Shown: positions 18,101-26,315 of the stretch, piece by piece
Layout: each line of letters opens with the position of its first letter
Numbering within the stretch: position 1 is the first letter of the stretch
Assembly (NCBI GenBank): GCA_900318815.1
Contig: ONMA01000030.1
Span: 1-64,000 of the forward strand
From: an uncultured Prevotellaceae bacterium
GTDB taxonomy: Bacteria; Bacteroidota; Bacteroidia; Bacteroidales; Bacteroidaceae
Direction: 5' to 3'
Length of the DNA: 64,000 nucleotides
Notes under the pieces: model-generated
What the model saw: the letters and a program-made list of their open reading frames with translations, nothing else
The model's database searches: none
What the model was told of the DNA's origin: nothing
Translations under genes and position numbers: made by a program

Positions 18101-21100
18101 CTGGGTCTGTGCGAAATGAGTGATACACTCATGGAAGAACTTGAAGGGCGCATCGCCTGTTGCCGTCTGGCGCAGATGTGACAGTTCTTCCTCCTGATTC
18201 TTGCTGACAATGGAGATTTGGCGGACCTTCTTCTGTGGCTGTGCGATGAAGCGTTCGGCAACCGCCACGATACTCTCAGCAATAGCATTGCCCAAAGCGG
18301 CAGAGTAGAGAGCATCGTCGTACTGCACCACCACGCCCCGCGACTCAATCTTGATGTTAATCTTAAACTTGGGCACATTCAGTTCCAACAGTTCCTGGTG
18401 GATGGGCAGACCGTTGACCATATACTGCGAGAGCACGCCCACCTGATAAGCGTAGGCGATAGTGGGCATGAAGCCAAAGTCGGTAGCGATACGGGCGAAG
18501 GGATAGTCCTCATGGCGCAATGTCTCGTCGAAGGTCTCGCTCACCTGTTTCAAGTATTCGCTCACCGACACATCGCCGATGTTCAGACCGAGGGCGAGGG
18601 TGTTGACGAACATACCCACCGTATCGGCAATCTTCAGATTCGAGCGTCCGCTGCTGATGGTGCTGAGATACACTTCGCGGTTGTTGGTGTAACGCGAGAC
18701 GACATAGCTCGTGGCAGCGAGGAAGAGGTGAGCAGGTGTAATTTCCTGCTGACGGCAGAAGGCGGCAGCCTTGACATAATCGGCCGGGCAGACAGCCTCG
18801 CCGATAAAGCCCTGCTGGTCAGTCTTGGGCAGGTCGGCAGGAATCTCGCTCGCGCCTTCACAAGTCTGCAGTTTCTCGGCGAAGAACTGCTGGGCGGCCT
18901 TGAAGGTATCACTCTCTTCTGCCTTCTGCTGGTCGCTGACGAAATCGAGATAGGTATAGCTCTCTTTCTCGACGGGGGAACCGTCGAGCGCGCTACCTAT
19001 CTGGCGAATCAGCAGATCGGCAGAACCACCGTCGAACACGAGGTGATGAACATCCAAAAGCAGATGGGTTCCTCTTTCCGTCTTTACGACCTCGAAACGG
19101 TAGAGCGGTGCTTTATTCAGGTTGAACGGGCGCACGAACTCATTCTTATAGGCCGCCAACGCCTCATCGCTCATCTCCGTGATGGGTACCTCGACAGGCA
19201 GACTGTCGGCTAAAGTCTGAACGATGGTATCGCCCTCTGTGGCGAAGTGAACGCTCAGTTCCGGATGAGCCTCAACCACTTGTTTCACTACTTCAGCCAG
19301 TTTGCCAGCCTCGATGCCAGCGGGATAGCTGAGCAGATAGGGGATATTGTAAATGGTCGAAGTCGGATTCTTCAGGCACTCGAAATAGACACCCGTCTGG
19401 GCGTAGGAGAGCGGGGCAGACCCACCCCCTTGCCCCTCCCTGTGAGGGAGGGGAGTAGATAGACTTCCCGCTTGTTCATCATTCGTTTTCTGTCCTTGAG
19501 TGTAACCACTCCCCTCCCTCGCAGGGAGGGGCTGGGGGAGGGTCTTTTGGGTGAGGCTACTCCATATCTCATTCTCTATGCTCTGCAGAGTGCCGCTCTT
19601 TACCAGCGACTTTGAGTCGAGCATGATGCCAAAACGCTTGTTCATCTGGACAGCGAGTTTGATGGCCGAGATGGAGGTCAGTCCGGCATAGCCAAGAATG
19701 GTGGTGATGCCAAAATCCGTATTGTTCAGAATACCGGCTATTATCTCATGCAGCTCCTGCTCAAGGAGGTTGAGGGGGGCGGATTCTGCTTGTTGCTGTG
19801 ACACAGCAACAGACTTGACGGGTTTAGGCAGGGCGCGCTTATTCACCTTCTGGTTCTGGTTCAGCGGAATGGCCTCTATCTGCATCGTCACGGCAGGCAC
19901 CATGTAAGGCGGCTTCTGATCCATGATGAAGTTGTTGAGGGCCTCGATGTCTATCTGCTGATCGCTGACGATGTAGGCAGCAATGAACTTGCCTCCACTA
20001 CCCCCTTCCTCATCAAAGGCCTGTACCGTGGCGTCCTTGATGCCAGGGAACTCACGGATGACGGCCTCCACCTCTTTCAGCTCGATGCGGAATCCGCGAA
20101 TCTTCACCTGACCGTCCTTTCGTCCGACGAACTGGATATTTCCGTCGGGCAGGAAGCGCACGATGTCGCCAGAGCGATAGACGCGGGCATATTTCCTATC
20201 GTCAGTAAACGGATTACCGATATACACCTCAGCCGTCTTCTCAGGGCGGTTCAGATAGCCCCGGCTCACCTGCGGGCCACTGATCCACAGTTCGCCGGCG
20301 GCACCCACGGGCAGACGGTGGCCTTGCGGGTCGACGATATAGAGATGCACATTGTCAATGGCACTACCGATGGGTATATCCTGCTGCTTACGCGCTACCG
20401 GATAGGTCGTTACGAGTACCGTGGTCTCAGTAGGACCGTAGACATTGACGAGAGAGAAGTCCTTCGGAGGAGTGAGGCCAGCCAACTTCTCACCTCCGGT
20501 AGAGAGATAGTTCAGAGAATGATTCTCGATATTAGTGGCAAACTGATAAGCCACCTGAGTCGTCATAAACGAGTTGGTGATATGCTCGCTCTCAAAATAA
20601 TCGTTCAGTGCCACGAGATCGAGCCGCAACTCCTCTGGAACGATGTAAACCGTAGCTCCACAGGTCAGTGCGGGGTACATATCCATCATGCAGGCATCGA
20701 AACCATAGCTGGCGTAGGCAGCCACCTTGTTGCCTGGCTTCAGGTCATAATAACGCTGATACCAATGGCAGAAGCAGACAAGATTACTGTGCATCAGCTG
20801 GCAGCCCTTGGGCACTCCCGTAGAGCCGGAGGTGTAGAGCAGGATGAAGAGGTTGGAGGGAGTAAGTGAAGAGTGAAGAGTGAAGAGTGAAGCATCTGCT
20901 TCCGCTGTGAGAGCGGGCAGCGACAACAGTTCTTTTGTCAGAAGAACTTCTCCCTGATATTCATCCACGATGCCACGCAGTTCCTCGTCGGCTATCAGCA
21001 GCTTGGCATTAGCATCCTGCATCATGAAGTTCAGACGCTCTTTGGGATAAGTGGGGTCGAGGGGCTGATAGGCACAGCCAGCCTTCAGTACGCCGAGCGA

Positions 21101-22609
21101 GGCAATGGCCATCCATTCGCAACGAGGAATCAAGACCGATACCACATCCTCAACACCCAGCCCTTTGGCAGCCACGTAGCCTGCGATACGGTCGCTAATG
21201 GCATCCACCTCAGCGTAGGTGAATTTCCGGTCCTTATAGACCACAGCGATGTTTTCGGGTGTTGCCTTGGCCTGACGGCGGAACAGCGAGACGATGGTCT
21301 GCGTGTCATCGTAGTCCACATCGGTCTGGTTGAAGCTGTCGAGCACTTCTGTCTGATGGGCCGTTGTTATATTGACCTCACGCAGATACTCCTTACAGAG
21401 GAATCCCTTGATCACCGCCTCATAGCTCTCTAAATACTGACGGATGATTTCCTCGGAATACTCGTTGCTGTTGTATTCAGCCTTCACCTGATACTTGCCG
21501 TTGAGGATAAACGCCTTCAGGTAGAGCGAGGCCTCCAGCGTGCTGTTGCAGAGGCGGATGGTCTTCATCGGCTTGCCGCATAGTTGCTCGTCGGCAAACA
21601 GCATGCCGTGCCAGGCAAACATCGAGTTGCTCTGTATGCCCAGGTCGTTCACGGCATCGCTGAAGGCATACGCCTCGTGCTTGCGCACACCGCCCATCTG
21701 ATCCTGACCAGCCTTCAGATAGTCGAGTACCCTGGTCTCATTGTCGAACTTGGCATAGACGGGCAGCGTCTTCACCGTCATACCGATGGAGTGCAGGAAA
21801 CGCTTGTCGGTACGACCGTTGTAGATGGTGGTGAAGAGCGACTCCTGTTCATTATTATATTTGGCCAGCAGGAAGCTGTAGGCCGTCGTGAAGAAATTGC
21901 TCTTGAATATGCCATTCTCCTTGCAGAATGCGTCCACCTCGGCCATCTCCACGTCGAGTGTTCTCACCATACTGGCCTCGCTGTGTTCCGGTTCCTCAAG
22001 ATCGGGCATCAACTGTGTGAAGCAGTCGCCGCAGTCGAAGTTATGTGCATACCACTGCTTGCCTTCGTCAAAGGCAGCCGTCTTGCGCAGTTCGGCCTCA
22101 GCCGTTGCCACCTCGGCCATCGTCATCGCCTCTGGTTCCAGCGTACCGCCTCCGTAGACCTTGTCTATGTCGCTGAGCATCACCTTCAGGGTGGTGCCGT
22201 CGCCGATGATGTGGTGGATGTCGAGGAAGAAGTAGAAATGTTCCGAATCCTTGAACAGGCGGATATGGAAAAGACGATCCTTGTAGATGTCGAAGGGCGT
22301 GATGAGTGGCTGACCATTAAAAAAACCTCCATTTTCAAGGTTCAATGTTCCGTTCTCAACGTTCAACGTAAACGTCTCAGAATCGTCGATGGTCTGAAGG
22401 GGGTCGCCCTCGTTATTCAGTTCGATGCGCGTGAACAGCGTGGGATGTGCTGCCACAGCGGTCTCAATGGCCCGGCAAAGCTTGTCCCCGTCCAGCGTGC
22501 CGTCGAGCACGTAGAGATAAGGAAGGTTATAACAAGCCTCTCCCTGATGAGCTACACACTCCACATAGAGGCCATATTGTACTTTTGATAATGGTGCAGA
22601 TGTTTTCAT
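15134..22609 (-). CDS. Dimodular NRPS with terminal thioester reductase (C-A-T-C-A-T-R)
   Basis: 2491 residues. Domains: C1 with HHIIGDG near 133; A1 with LYTSGSTGVPKG near 595 and VYGPTETT near 723; carrier 1 with GLTSISAIK near 978; C2 with HHLVFDG near 1191; A2 with IYTSGSTGRPKG near 1670 and CYGPTEIT; carrier 2 with ELGGTSLV near 2051; reductase with ITGATGYLG near 2138 and YSK near 2292. All key residues appear intact, so two amino acids should be joined and released reductively as an aldehyde or alcohol. A C domain at the N-terminus suggests N-acylation or an in-trans upstream donor. By-eye specificity codes are about DAMFSGVVLK and DAQSRGCVAK; I assign no substrate. Last gene of the STAS-to-NRPS operon, 42 nt after the SpoIIE stop. 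Several repeat-derived in-frame inserts are present. Confidence 0.92.
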   Translation of the reverse strand: MKTSAPLSKVQYGLYVECVAHQGEACYNLPYLYVLDGTLDGDKLCRAIETAVAAHPTLFTRIELNNEGDPLQTIDDSETFTLNVENGTLNLENGGFFNGQPLITPFDIYKDRLFHIRLFKDSEHFYFFLDIHHIIGDGTTLKVMLSDIDKVYGGGTLEPEAMTMAEVATAEAELRKTAAFDEGKQWYAHNFDCGDCFTQLMPDLEEPEHSEASMVRTLDVEMAEVDAFCKENGIFKSNFFTTAYSFLLAKYNNEQESLFTTIYNGRTDKRFLHSIGMTVKTLPVYAKFDNETRVLDYLKAGQDQMGGVRKHEAYAFSDAVNDLGIQSNSMFAWHGMLFADEQLCGKPMKTIRLCNSTLEASLYLKAFILNGKYQVKAEYNSNEYSEEIIRQYLESYEAVIKGFLCKEYLREVNITTAHQTEVLDSFNQTDVDYDDTQTIVSLFRRQAKATPENIAVVYKDRKFTYAEVDAISDRIAGYVAAKGLGVEDVVSVLIPRCEWMAIASLGVLKAGCAYQPLDPTYPKERLNFMMQDANAKLLIADEELRGIVDEYQGEVLLTKELLSLPALTAEADASLFTLHSSLTPSNLFILLYTSGSTGVPKGCQLMHSNLVCFCHWYQRYYDLKPGNKVAAYASYGFDACMMDMYPALTCGATVYIVPEELRLDLVALNDYFESEHITNSFMTTQVAYQFATNIENHSLNYLSTGGEKLAGLTPPKDFSLVNVYGPTETTVLVTTYPVARKQQDIPIGSAIDNVHLYIVDPQGHRLPVGAAGELWISGPQVSRGYLNRPEKTAEVYIGNPFTDDRKYARVYRSGDIVRFLPDGNIQFVGRKDGQVKIRGFRIELKEVEAVIREFPGIKDATVQAFDEEGGSGGKFIAAYIVSDQQIDIEALNNFIMDQKPPYMVPAVTMQIEAIPLNQNQKVNKRALPKPVKSVAVSQQQAESAPLNLLEQELHEIIAGILNNTDFGITTILGYAGLTSISAIKLAVQMNKRFGIMLDSKSLVKSGTLQSIENEIWSSLTQKTLPQPLPAREGSGYTQGQKTNDEQAGSLSTPLPHREGQGGGSAPLSYAQTGVYFECLKNPTSTIYNIPYLLSYPAGIEAGKLAEVVKQVVEAHPELSVHFATEGDTIVQTLADSLPVEVPITEMSDEALAAYKNEFVRPFNLNKAPLYRFEVVKTERGTHLLLDVHHLVFDGGSADLLIRQIGSALDGSPVEKESYTYLDFVSDQQKAEESDTFKAAQQFFAEKLQTCEGASEIPADLPKTDQQGFIGEAVCPADYVKAAAFCRQQEITPAHLFLAATSYVVSRYTNNREVYLSTISSGRSNLKIADTVGMFVNTLALGLNIGDVSVSEYLKQVSETFDETLRHEDYPFARIATDFGFMPTIAYAYQVGVLSQYMVNGLPIHQELLELNVPKFKINIKIESRGVVVQYDDALYSAALGNAIAESIVAVAERFIAQPQKKVRQISIVSKNQEEELSHLRQTATGDAPFKFFHECITHFAQTQPDQEALVAIDAKFTYKEMDEATSRIAAALRQRGVKERDRVALLLPRTSRLILALFGVLKAGAAYIPCDPDYPADRIKLILEDSEARYIITTADRMASAPSARIDSAPSARIDSAPSVAVGGSPADKASVPADKAIDVEDLLASSVGCCVTAADITPEDLAYLIYTSGSTGRPKGVMLRHEGICNYLYGHPANVFANAVLTDANRVLSVTTISFDAALQDIGMAFYNGKTLIVATEEQANNPLDLAKLIQEQHINMVSGTPSRWQTWLTSDDFCKAISQVNICRAGGEKFSDALLQQMRSVTKARIFNCYGPTEITVASNNAELTNAQTATVGKPQLNVREFIVDVDGNELPAGVVGELYIGGRGVARGYNNLDEMTRERFVDYHGERVYRSGDYAKWLPDGNVVILGRTDHQIKLRGLRIELGEIENVMLSVEGMKKVVIMIRKLNDKEHLCAYYTADHEIAPDALKAEISKRLTQYMVPTAYLQLPEMPMTPNGKTDVKALPEPQLAVTSAFVAPANDTEKAFCDIFAQILQMDKVGATDNFFELGGTSLVVTRVIIEADKAGLHVAYGDVFANPTPRKLAELITGVAVDGADSADDPVASFDYTAINNLLQRNTLGFFRSGPRQQLGDVLITGATGYLGIHILRDLIDSDARNIYCLVRGKTQEKAENRLKTLLFYYFANSFKELFGQRLHIVLGDVTQDFDENLKVDTVFNCAAIVKHFSEGTEIADVNIGGAQRCVEFCIKTGANLIHISTASTRGLWAGEIKDDVFTEQRLYMGQYLGNQYIYSKFMAERLILDAVALHGLRAKIMRVGNLAARSTDGEFQANFATNSFMGRIRIYNMLGCCPYAMRNKRVEFSPINEVAHAIVLLATTPKECTVFHPYNIHGQFLGDVLTGLTNVTGGIRFVEQEEFQQTIDEAGQDPQKAKQMAALLAYKDMAHGQKTADVQRDNDYTTQVLYRLGFDWSPTSWDYVERMLTAIGGFGFFE
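17699..17816 (-). repeat. In-frame GC-rich tandem repeat in NRPS A2 domain
   Basis: Two full and one partial 24-bp units (17753-17776, 17777-17800, 17801-17816) encode SAPSARID repeats, next to a duplicated CCTTGTCGGCGGG encoding the ADKA repeats. The insert lies upstream of the A3 motif, where adenylation domains tolerate loops. Related GGGGCGCTAT(C) sequence occurs at 15126-15136. Confidence 0.75.
18973..18990. repeat. Copy of the intergenic 'CGACGGGGGAACCGTCG' hairpin inside the NRPS gene
   Basis: CGACGGGGGAACCGTCG occurs here within the C2 domain (encoding DGSPV) and again between the HU-like gene and the NRPS stop at about 15090-15107. Both are followed by a GCGC-rich stretch. The same short palindrome in coding and non-coding DNA suggests a dispersed element. 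Confidence 0.6.
19433..19531. repeat. Paired G/C-block hairpins between NRPS modules
   Basis: Two hairpins with arms CCCCTCCC / GGGAGGGG and 5-nt loops (19433-19453 and 19511-19531) flank about 57 nt. In frame they encode QPLPAREGSG and TPLPHREGQGG within an insert of about 45 residues in the linker between carrier 1 and C2. The motif is of the extragenic palindrome type. Confidence 0.8.
20864..20891. repeat. GAAGAGT tandem repeat in NRPS A1 domain
   Basis: Four units of the 7-mer AGTGAAG lie in frame and encode the LFTLHSSLT segment just before the A3 core motif. A period of seven bases in a coding region is unusual; three units add exactly seven codons. Confidence 0.7.
22333..22368. repeat. 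TTCAATG/TTCAACG heptamer repeat in NRPS C1 domain
   Basis: TTCAAGG-TTCAATG-TTCCGTTC-TCAACG-TTCAACG lies in frame and encodes the VENGTLNLENG segment of C1. It belongs to the same heptamer family as 23375-23391 and 24794-24824. Confidence 0.65.
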
Positions 22610-22651
22610 TATAATGAGGTTTTTAGTTTATTCAAATTCAAGATATGTTGG

Positions 22652-24796
22652 TTACTTCAGTTTCTTCATCAGCGTGAGGAAGTTCTGGCCGTCGGCCCGC
22701 TCATAGTTGATGGAGTCCATCAGTTCGCGAACCAAGAGGAGGCCCAGTCCACCTATCTGCCGGTCTTCTACAGAGAGCGAAGTGTCGGCTCGCTGCATCG
22801 CCGTGGGGTCAAAGGCCACGCCAGAGTCGATGATGACCGTCTTCAACGTCTCGTTGTCGCACATCATTCGAATCTCGATGTCGCCCACTTGTCCGGCAGG
22901 ATAGGCGTAGTCGATAACATTCACCACCGCCTCCTCGACAGCCAGGCGCAACCGGCGGGCAAGCGTTTTCTCGATGTTCAGCTGCTCCATCACCGACTTG
23001 ATGAACGCACTGAGCTTCGACACTTCGTGTACATCGTTCTTGATCAAAAGCGTTTCCGTCAGCGTACTCTCAAAGCGCTTTGGCGTATAGTGTATGGCCA
23101 GCATCGTGAGGTCATCGCTCTGCTGGGCATCACCGACAAATAGACGCACCTGGCGAGAGATGGTCTCGATGAACGCTCGGGGCTGGACGGGGCAGTCAGA
23201 TTGTAGCACCTCTTCGACCCGTTTGAGGCCAAACTGCTTGCGCTCGCCATTCTTCGCCTCAGTCAGTCCGTCGGTATAGAGGAAGAGCATAGAGTCTGGA
23301 GGCAACTGCGTTTCCTGCACCCCATAATTCACGTCATTGAACACCCCAACAGGCAAGTGAGGATTGACATCAACCATTGAACATTGAGCATCATGCTTGA
23401 TAAAAGGAGCGTCGTGACCTGCGTCGCAGTAGCGCAAACGACCCGTGGGCAAATCAAGTACACCAATAAACAAGGTGACGAAGATATTCGACTCATTGCC
23501 CTGACATGAAACCTCATTGATGGCTTGCATGATGCGGGCAGGATTATTCTCATGTGCCGAGAAGGCCCGGAACAAGGAATGGATGACACCCATGACCATC
23601 GCCGACGGGGCGCCCTTGCCACTGACGTCACCGATACAGAAGAACAGTTTCTCGTCGCGAATGTAATAATCATACAAGTCACCGCCTACCTCACGGGCAG
23701 GCACCAAGGACCCGAAGATATCCACGTCGTCATGCTGAATAAGGCTGTTTGGCAGCATGCTCTGCTGAATCTGACTGGCCACGCGCAGTTCGCCGCCAAT
23801 GCGTTCCTTCTCGGCCTTCACCTTACGCAGCCGCTCCAAGTTGCGTGACGTGCGCCACACGATAAACCCGATGAGAATCAGACCTGCAAAAACGGGCAGC
23901 AAGAGCGTTGCGCGTATTTTACCCAGTTTACTGAACACCTCCTTATCATCCTGGACGCTAATGAGAATCCAGTTAGTATTCCCTCCGACGGGATGGAAAT
24001 ACACATGTCGCTTATCGCCGTGGTCATCAGTTATGGTTTCAAAGCCCACCTTATCTTCATCAGCCTTTATCAGCTGAAGCACCCTTTGGAACAAATCACT
24101 ATCCTCACCAGCGAGCAGGTGTCCTTTACCCGTCACAATAAACCGCTGCGTGCTCTTGTAGAACTTTCCTTCCTCCACCACCTCCTCGAGCCAATCGAGG
24201 GCAATGTCAGCATCCACAACACCGACGATGACACCTTTGTCGTTATGCACAGGCACGCCGTATGTAGTCACCATCGCCCTGGCCCCGTCCTTATCGAAAT
24301 AAGGCTCACACCAGTTGCCGCCATTCTTGGCTATTGTCTCGTTGAAGAAATCCATCATCGTATAGTCATGGTCTGCCGAGCCTAACTGCATGGTCTCAAT
24401 GGTCCCGTCATCCCTTCTGACGGAATACGGTTCGAACCAGCGTCCTTTCTGGGGGAAGTAATTCGGCACGAAAGAGACCGTACCTCCCAAGATGGAAGGG
24501 TTGTTCTCCACCAGTTTGTGGGTAATTGAATACATCCACTCCGGATCATCCAGCCCGTCGGCCACCACCCAGGCCATGTTATCCACCGTCACCTCCACAG
24601 CAGCCAGTTTGTTACGAATACAAAGGTAGATGGCGTTCATCTCGCGCTCTATCAGTTTCTCCACCGTCCTGTGGATAATATTCTGCGCCGAGTAGTACAG
24701 CAACCCCGTTGTGAGTTCCAGCAAGAAGGCAGCACCGATGATGAGAGTGAGCGGCAGGTTATGCCTGACCATTGAGGTGAGTCGATTCCAAATCAT
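22652..24796 (-). CDS. Membrane SpoIIE-type phosphatase fused to RsbW-like kinase
   Basis: 714 residues. TM1 about 14-36, a Cache-type periplasmic sensor (about 40-290), TM2 about 298-318, a coiled linker, a PP2C/SpoIIE phosphatase (GGDLYDYY, GDVSGKGAPSAMVMG, CDAGHDAPF, YTDGLTEAKNG, QSDDLTMLA) and a C-terminal GHKL anti-sigma-type kinase domain (LRLAVEEAVVNVIDYAYP, IIDSGVAFDP, GGLGLLLVRELMD). This combines sensor, phosphatase and serine-kinase roles of a partner-switch in one protein; its natural substrate is the STAS protein encoded first in the same operon. Its start codon lies in a TTCAATG repeat, and a second copy (23375-23391) sits in frame within the phosphatase domain. The output partner is not evident in the window. 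Confidence 0.9.
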   Translation of the reverse strand: MIWNRLTSMVRHNLPLTLIIGAAFLLELTTGLLYYSAQNIIHRTVEKLIEREMNAIYLCIRNKLAAVEVTVDNMAWVVADGLDDPEWMYSITHKLVENNPSILGGTVSFVPNYFPQKGRWFEPYSVRRDDGTIETMQLGSADHDYTMMDFFNETIAKNGGNWCEPYFDKDGARAMVTTYGVPVHNDKGVIVGVVDADIALDWLEEVVEEGKFYKSTQRFIVTGKGHLLAGEDSDLFQRVLQLIKADEDKVGFETITDDHGDKRHVYFHPVGGNTNWILISVQDDKEVFSKLGKIRATLLLPVFAGLILIGFIVWRTSRNLERLRKVKAEKERIGGELRVASQIQQSMLPNSLIQHDDVDIFGSLVPAREVGGDLYDYYIRDEKLFFCIGDVSGKGAPSAMVMGVIHSLFRAFSAHENNPARIMQAINEVSCQGNESNIFVTLFIGVLDLPTGRLRYCDAGHDAPFIKHDAQCSMVDVNPHLPVGVFNDVNYGVQETQLPPDSMLFLYTDGLTEAKNGERKQFGLKRVEEVLQSDCPVQPRAFIETISRQVRLFVGDAQQSDDLTMLAIHYTPKRFESTLTETLLIKNDVHEVSKLSAFIKSVMEQLNIEKTLARRLRLAVEEAVVNVIDYAYPAGQVGDIEIRMMCDNETLKTVIIDSGVAFDPTAMQRADTSLSVEDRQIGGLGLLLVRELMDSINYERADGQNFLTLMKKLK
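23375..23391. repeat. CATTGAACATTGAGCAT repeat inside the SpoIIE domain
   Basis: In-frame copy of the heptamer family, encoding the DAQCSMVD segment after CDAGHDAPFIKH. It falls in a surface loop region of PP2C folds. Confidence 0.6.
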
Positions 24797-24824
24797 TGAG
24801 CATTGAACATTGAACGTTGAACAT
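24794..24824. repeat. Heptamer repeat covering the SpoIIE gene start
   Basis: Four TTCAATG/TTCAACG-type heptamers on the minus strand end in the ATG (24796-24794) of the phosphatase gene. They fill half of the 65-nt gap after the MATE gene and occupy the ribosome-binding region. Confidence 0.75.
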
Positions 24825-24861
24825 CAGATACTATCGGTCTCTCCCTTTCTATTGGCGCTAT

Positions 24862-26268
24862 CTATCCCTTGTTGCCTTTTAGCTCAAAACGAACGTGGGT
24901 CATCTTGTGGAGCAAAACGATGGCAGCGGCTTCGATGGCGTAAGCAATGAGGTAACTGTACCACAGATAGCCGGGAGCAACATGCGACATCACCCACAAG
25001 ACTGGAATCACCGTCAGCGAAAGGGCCAGCGAGATGAACAGCGCCATCCGGTGATGACCGTATAGTTTGTAGACCACCATGATGGTGTAGATATAGCAGA
25101 AGGGGATGAAACTGAGCGCAAAGATACGCAAGGCACGCACGCCTTCGGCAATCAGGTCGTCATCCTGGGCACCGAAAAACCTCGTAATGGTTTCAGGTGC
25201 TATCCAGATAAAGACGCAAGTAATCAGCATGGCCAGGGTGATGAAACGGAAAGACTTGCTGATGACAAGACGGAATTTCTCGTTGTCTCCCTTGCCCACC
25301 TGTATAGCACCGAGCGACTGTACAGTACGACAGGTGCCGGAAAGGAAGAGATTGTAGATGTAAAGGATGTTCATACAGACGGAGAAAGCAAAGATACCTA
25401 CCCGGCCCATGGTGTTCAGCACGATGCTGTTGGCGCAGAACAGGAGCGCAGTAAGGCTGATGGAAGCAAGCGCCAAAGGAGCACCTTGCGACACCATGCT
25501 CTTGAGGGTTGTCCAGGCTCCCCTCTCCCCTTTGTCCGTTGACGGGGATTTTAAATCCCCGACTCCCCTCTCCCCTTTGTCTGTTGACGGGGATTTGAAA
25601 TCCCCGACTATCCCTAAGCGATGACCAGGATAGCGGAAATGCCAACACATGATGGCAATGCCGACGATATGACCGACAACGGTGGCCGTAGACGATCCTT
25701 CGATCCCCCATCCAAACCATTGGATAAAGATGATATCGCAACCAAGGTTAACGGCATTGTCGATGAGGATAGCAATCGACACCAGTCGCGGACTGCCGTC
25801 GACGCCTACCATCGTGCCTAAGGCCCATGACATCATATAGGTAGGGGCACCTATCATCAACGGGAAGAGATAGTCGCGCGTAGCAACATAGAGTTCCTCG
25901 TGAGAGCAAAGCCATCCCGTGATGTCGTCAGTAAAGAAAACACCAGCTACCGTCTGTAACAATCCAAAGGCCAGACAACCGATGGTAGAAAGGGTGAAGA
26001 TATAGGAAGCCCGCGAATAGTCCTTCTTGCCTAATTCCATGCCCACAAGCATGCCTGCACCTGTAGAGAGCAGCATGCTGACGGTAAACATGAACTGTGT
26101 GACGGGCTTTGAGAGGTTGATGGCACTCACGCCGTCCTCTCCAATCAGGTTTCCTACGATGATAGAGTCCACGACATTGCCCAGACAGGCTGAGAGGGCA
26201 ATGAGGATGGATGACCACAGGAAGACCCAGAATTCTTTGTCGAAACCTTTCTTTTCTGCTTCAGTCAT
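24862..26268 (-). CDS. MATE-family multidrug/metabolite exporter
   Basis: 468 residues with about twelve membrane segments. FWVFLWSSILIALSACLGNVVDSIIVGNLIGEDGVSA at the N-terminus and MLLSTGAGMLVGMELGKKD are typical of MATE transporters, as is the internal two-lobe repeat. It uses an ion gradient to export organic compounds; next to an NRPS it is a natural candidate exporter of the product. Two 45-bp repeat units (25518-25607) sit in the loop between the N and C lobes and add about 30 residues (GDFKSPSTDKGERG twice). Located between the outer-membrane barrel and SpoIIE genes, all reading leftwards. Confidence 0.88.
   Translation of the reverse strand: MTEAEKKGFDKEFWVFLWSSILIALSACLGNVVDSIIVGNLIGEDGVSAINLSKPVTQFMFTVSMLLSTGAGMLVGMELGKKDYSRASYIFTLSTIGCLAFGLLQTVAGVFFTDDITGWLCSHEELYVATRDYLFPLMIGAPTYMMSWALGTMVGVDGSPRLVSIAILIDNAVNLGCDIIFIQWFGWGIEGSSTATVVGHIVGIAIMCWHFRYPGHRLGIVGDFKSPSTDKGERGVGDLKSPSTDKGERGAWTTLKSMVSQGAPLALASISLTALLFCANSIVLNTMGRVGIFAFSVCMNILYIYNLFLSGTCRTVQSLGAIQVGKGDNEKFRLVISKSFRFITLAMLITCVFIWIAPETITRFFGAQDDDLIAEGVRALRIFALSFIPFCYIYTIMVVYKLYGHHRMALFISLALSLTVIPVLWVMSHVAPGYLWYSYLIAYAIEAAAIVLLHKMTHVRFELKGNKG
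25518..25607. repeat. Two 45-bp tandem units in the MATE gene
   Basis: Units 25518-25562 and 25563-25607 differ at only a few bases. Each contains the palindrome GGGGATTTTAAATCCCC or GGGGATTTGAAATCCCC. At 45 bp each keeps the reading frame. They lie in the cytoplasmic inter-lobe loop of the exporter. Confidence 0.9.
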
Positions 26269-26315
26269 TATGGTGATGATGCTTTTGTCCTATATTAGAT
26301 ACGAAAAAATTTTGT

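Noticed and set aside
21584..22588. Plus-strand open frame of 334 codons opposite NRPS C1
   Set aside because: Antisense shadow; no motifs and low-complexity HV-rich translation.
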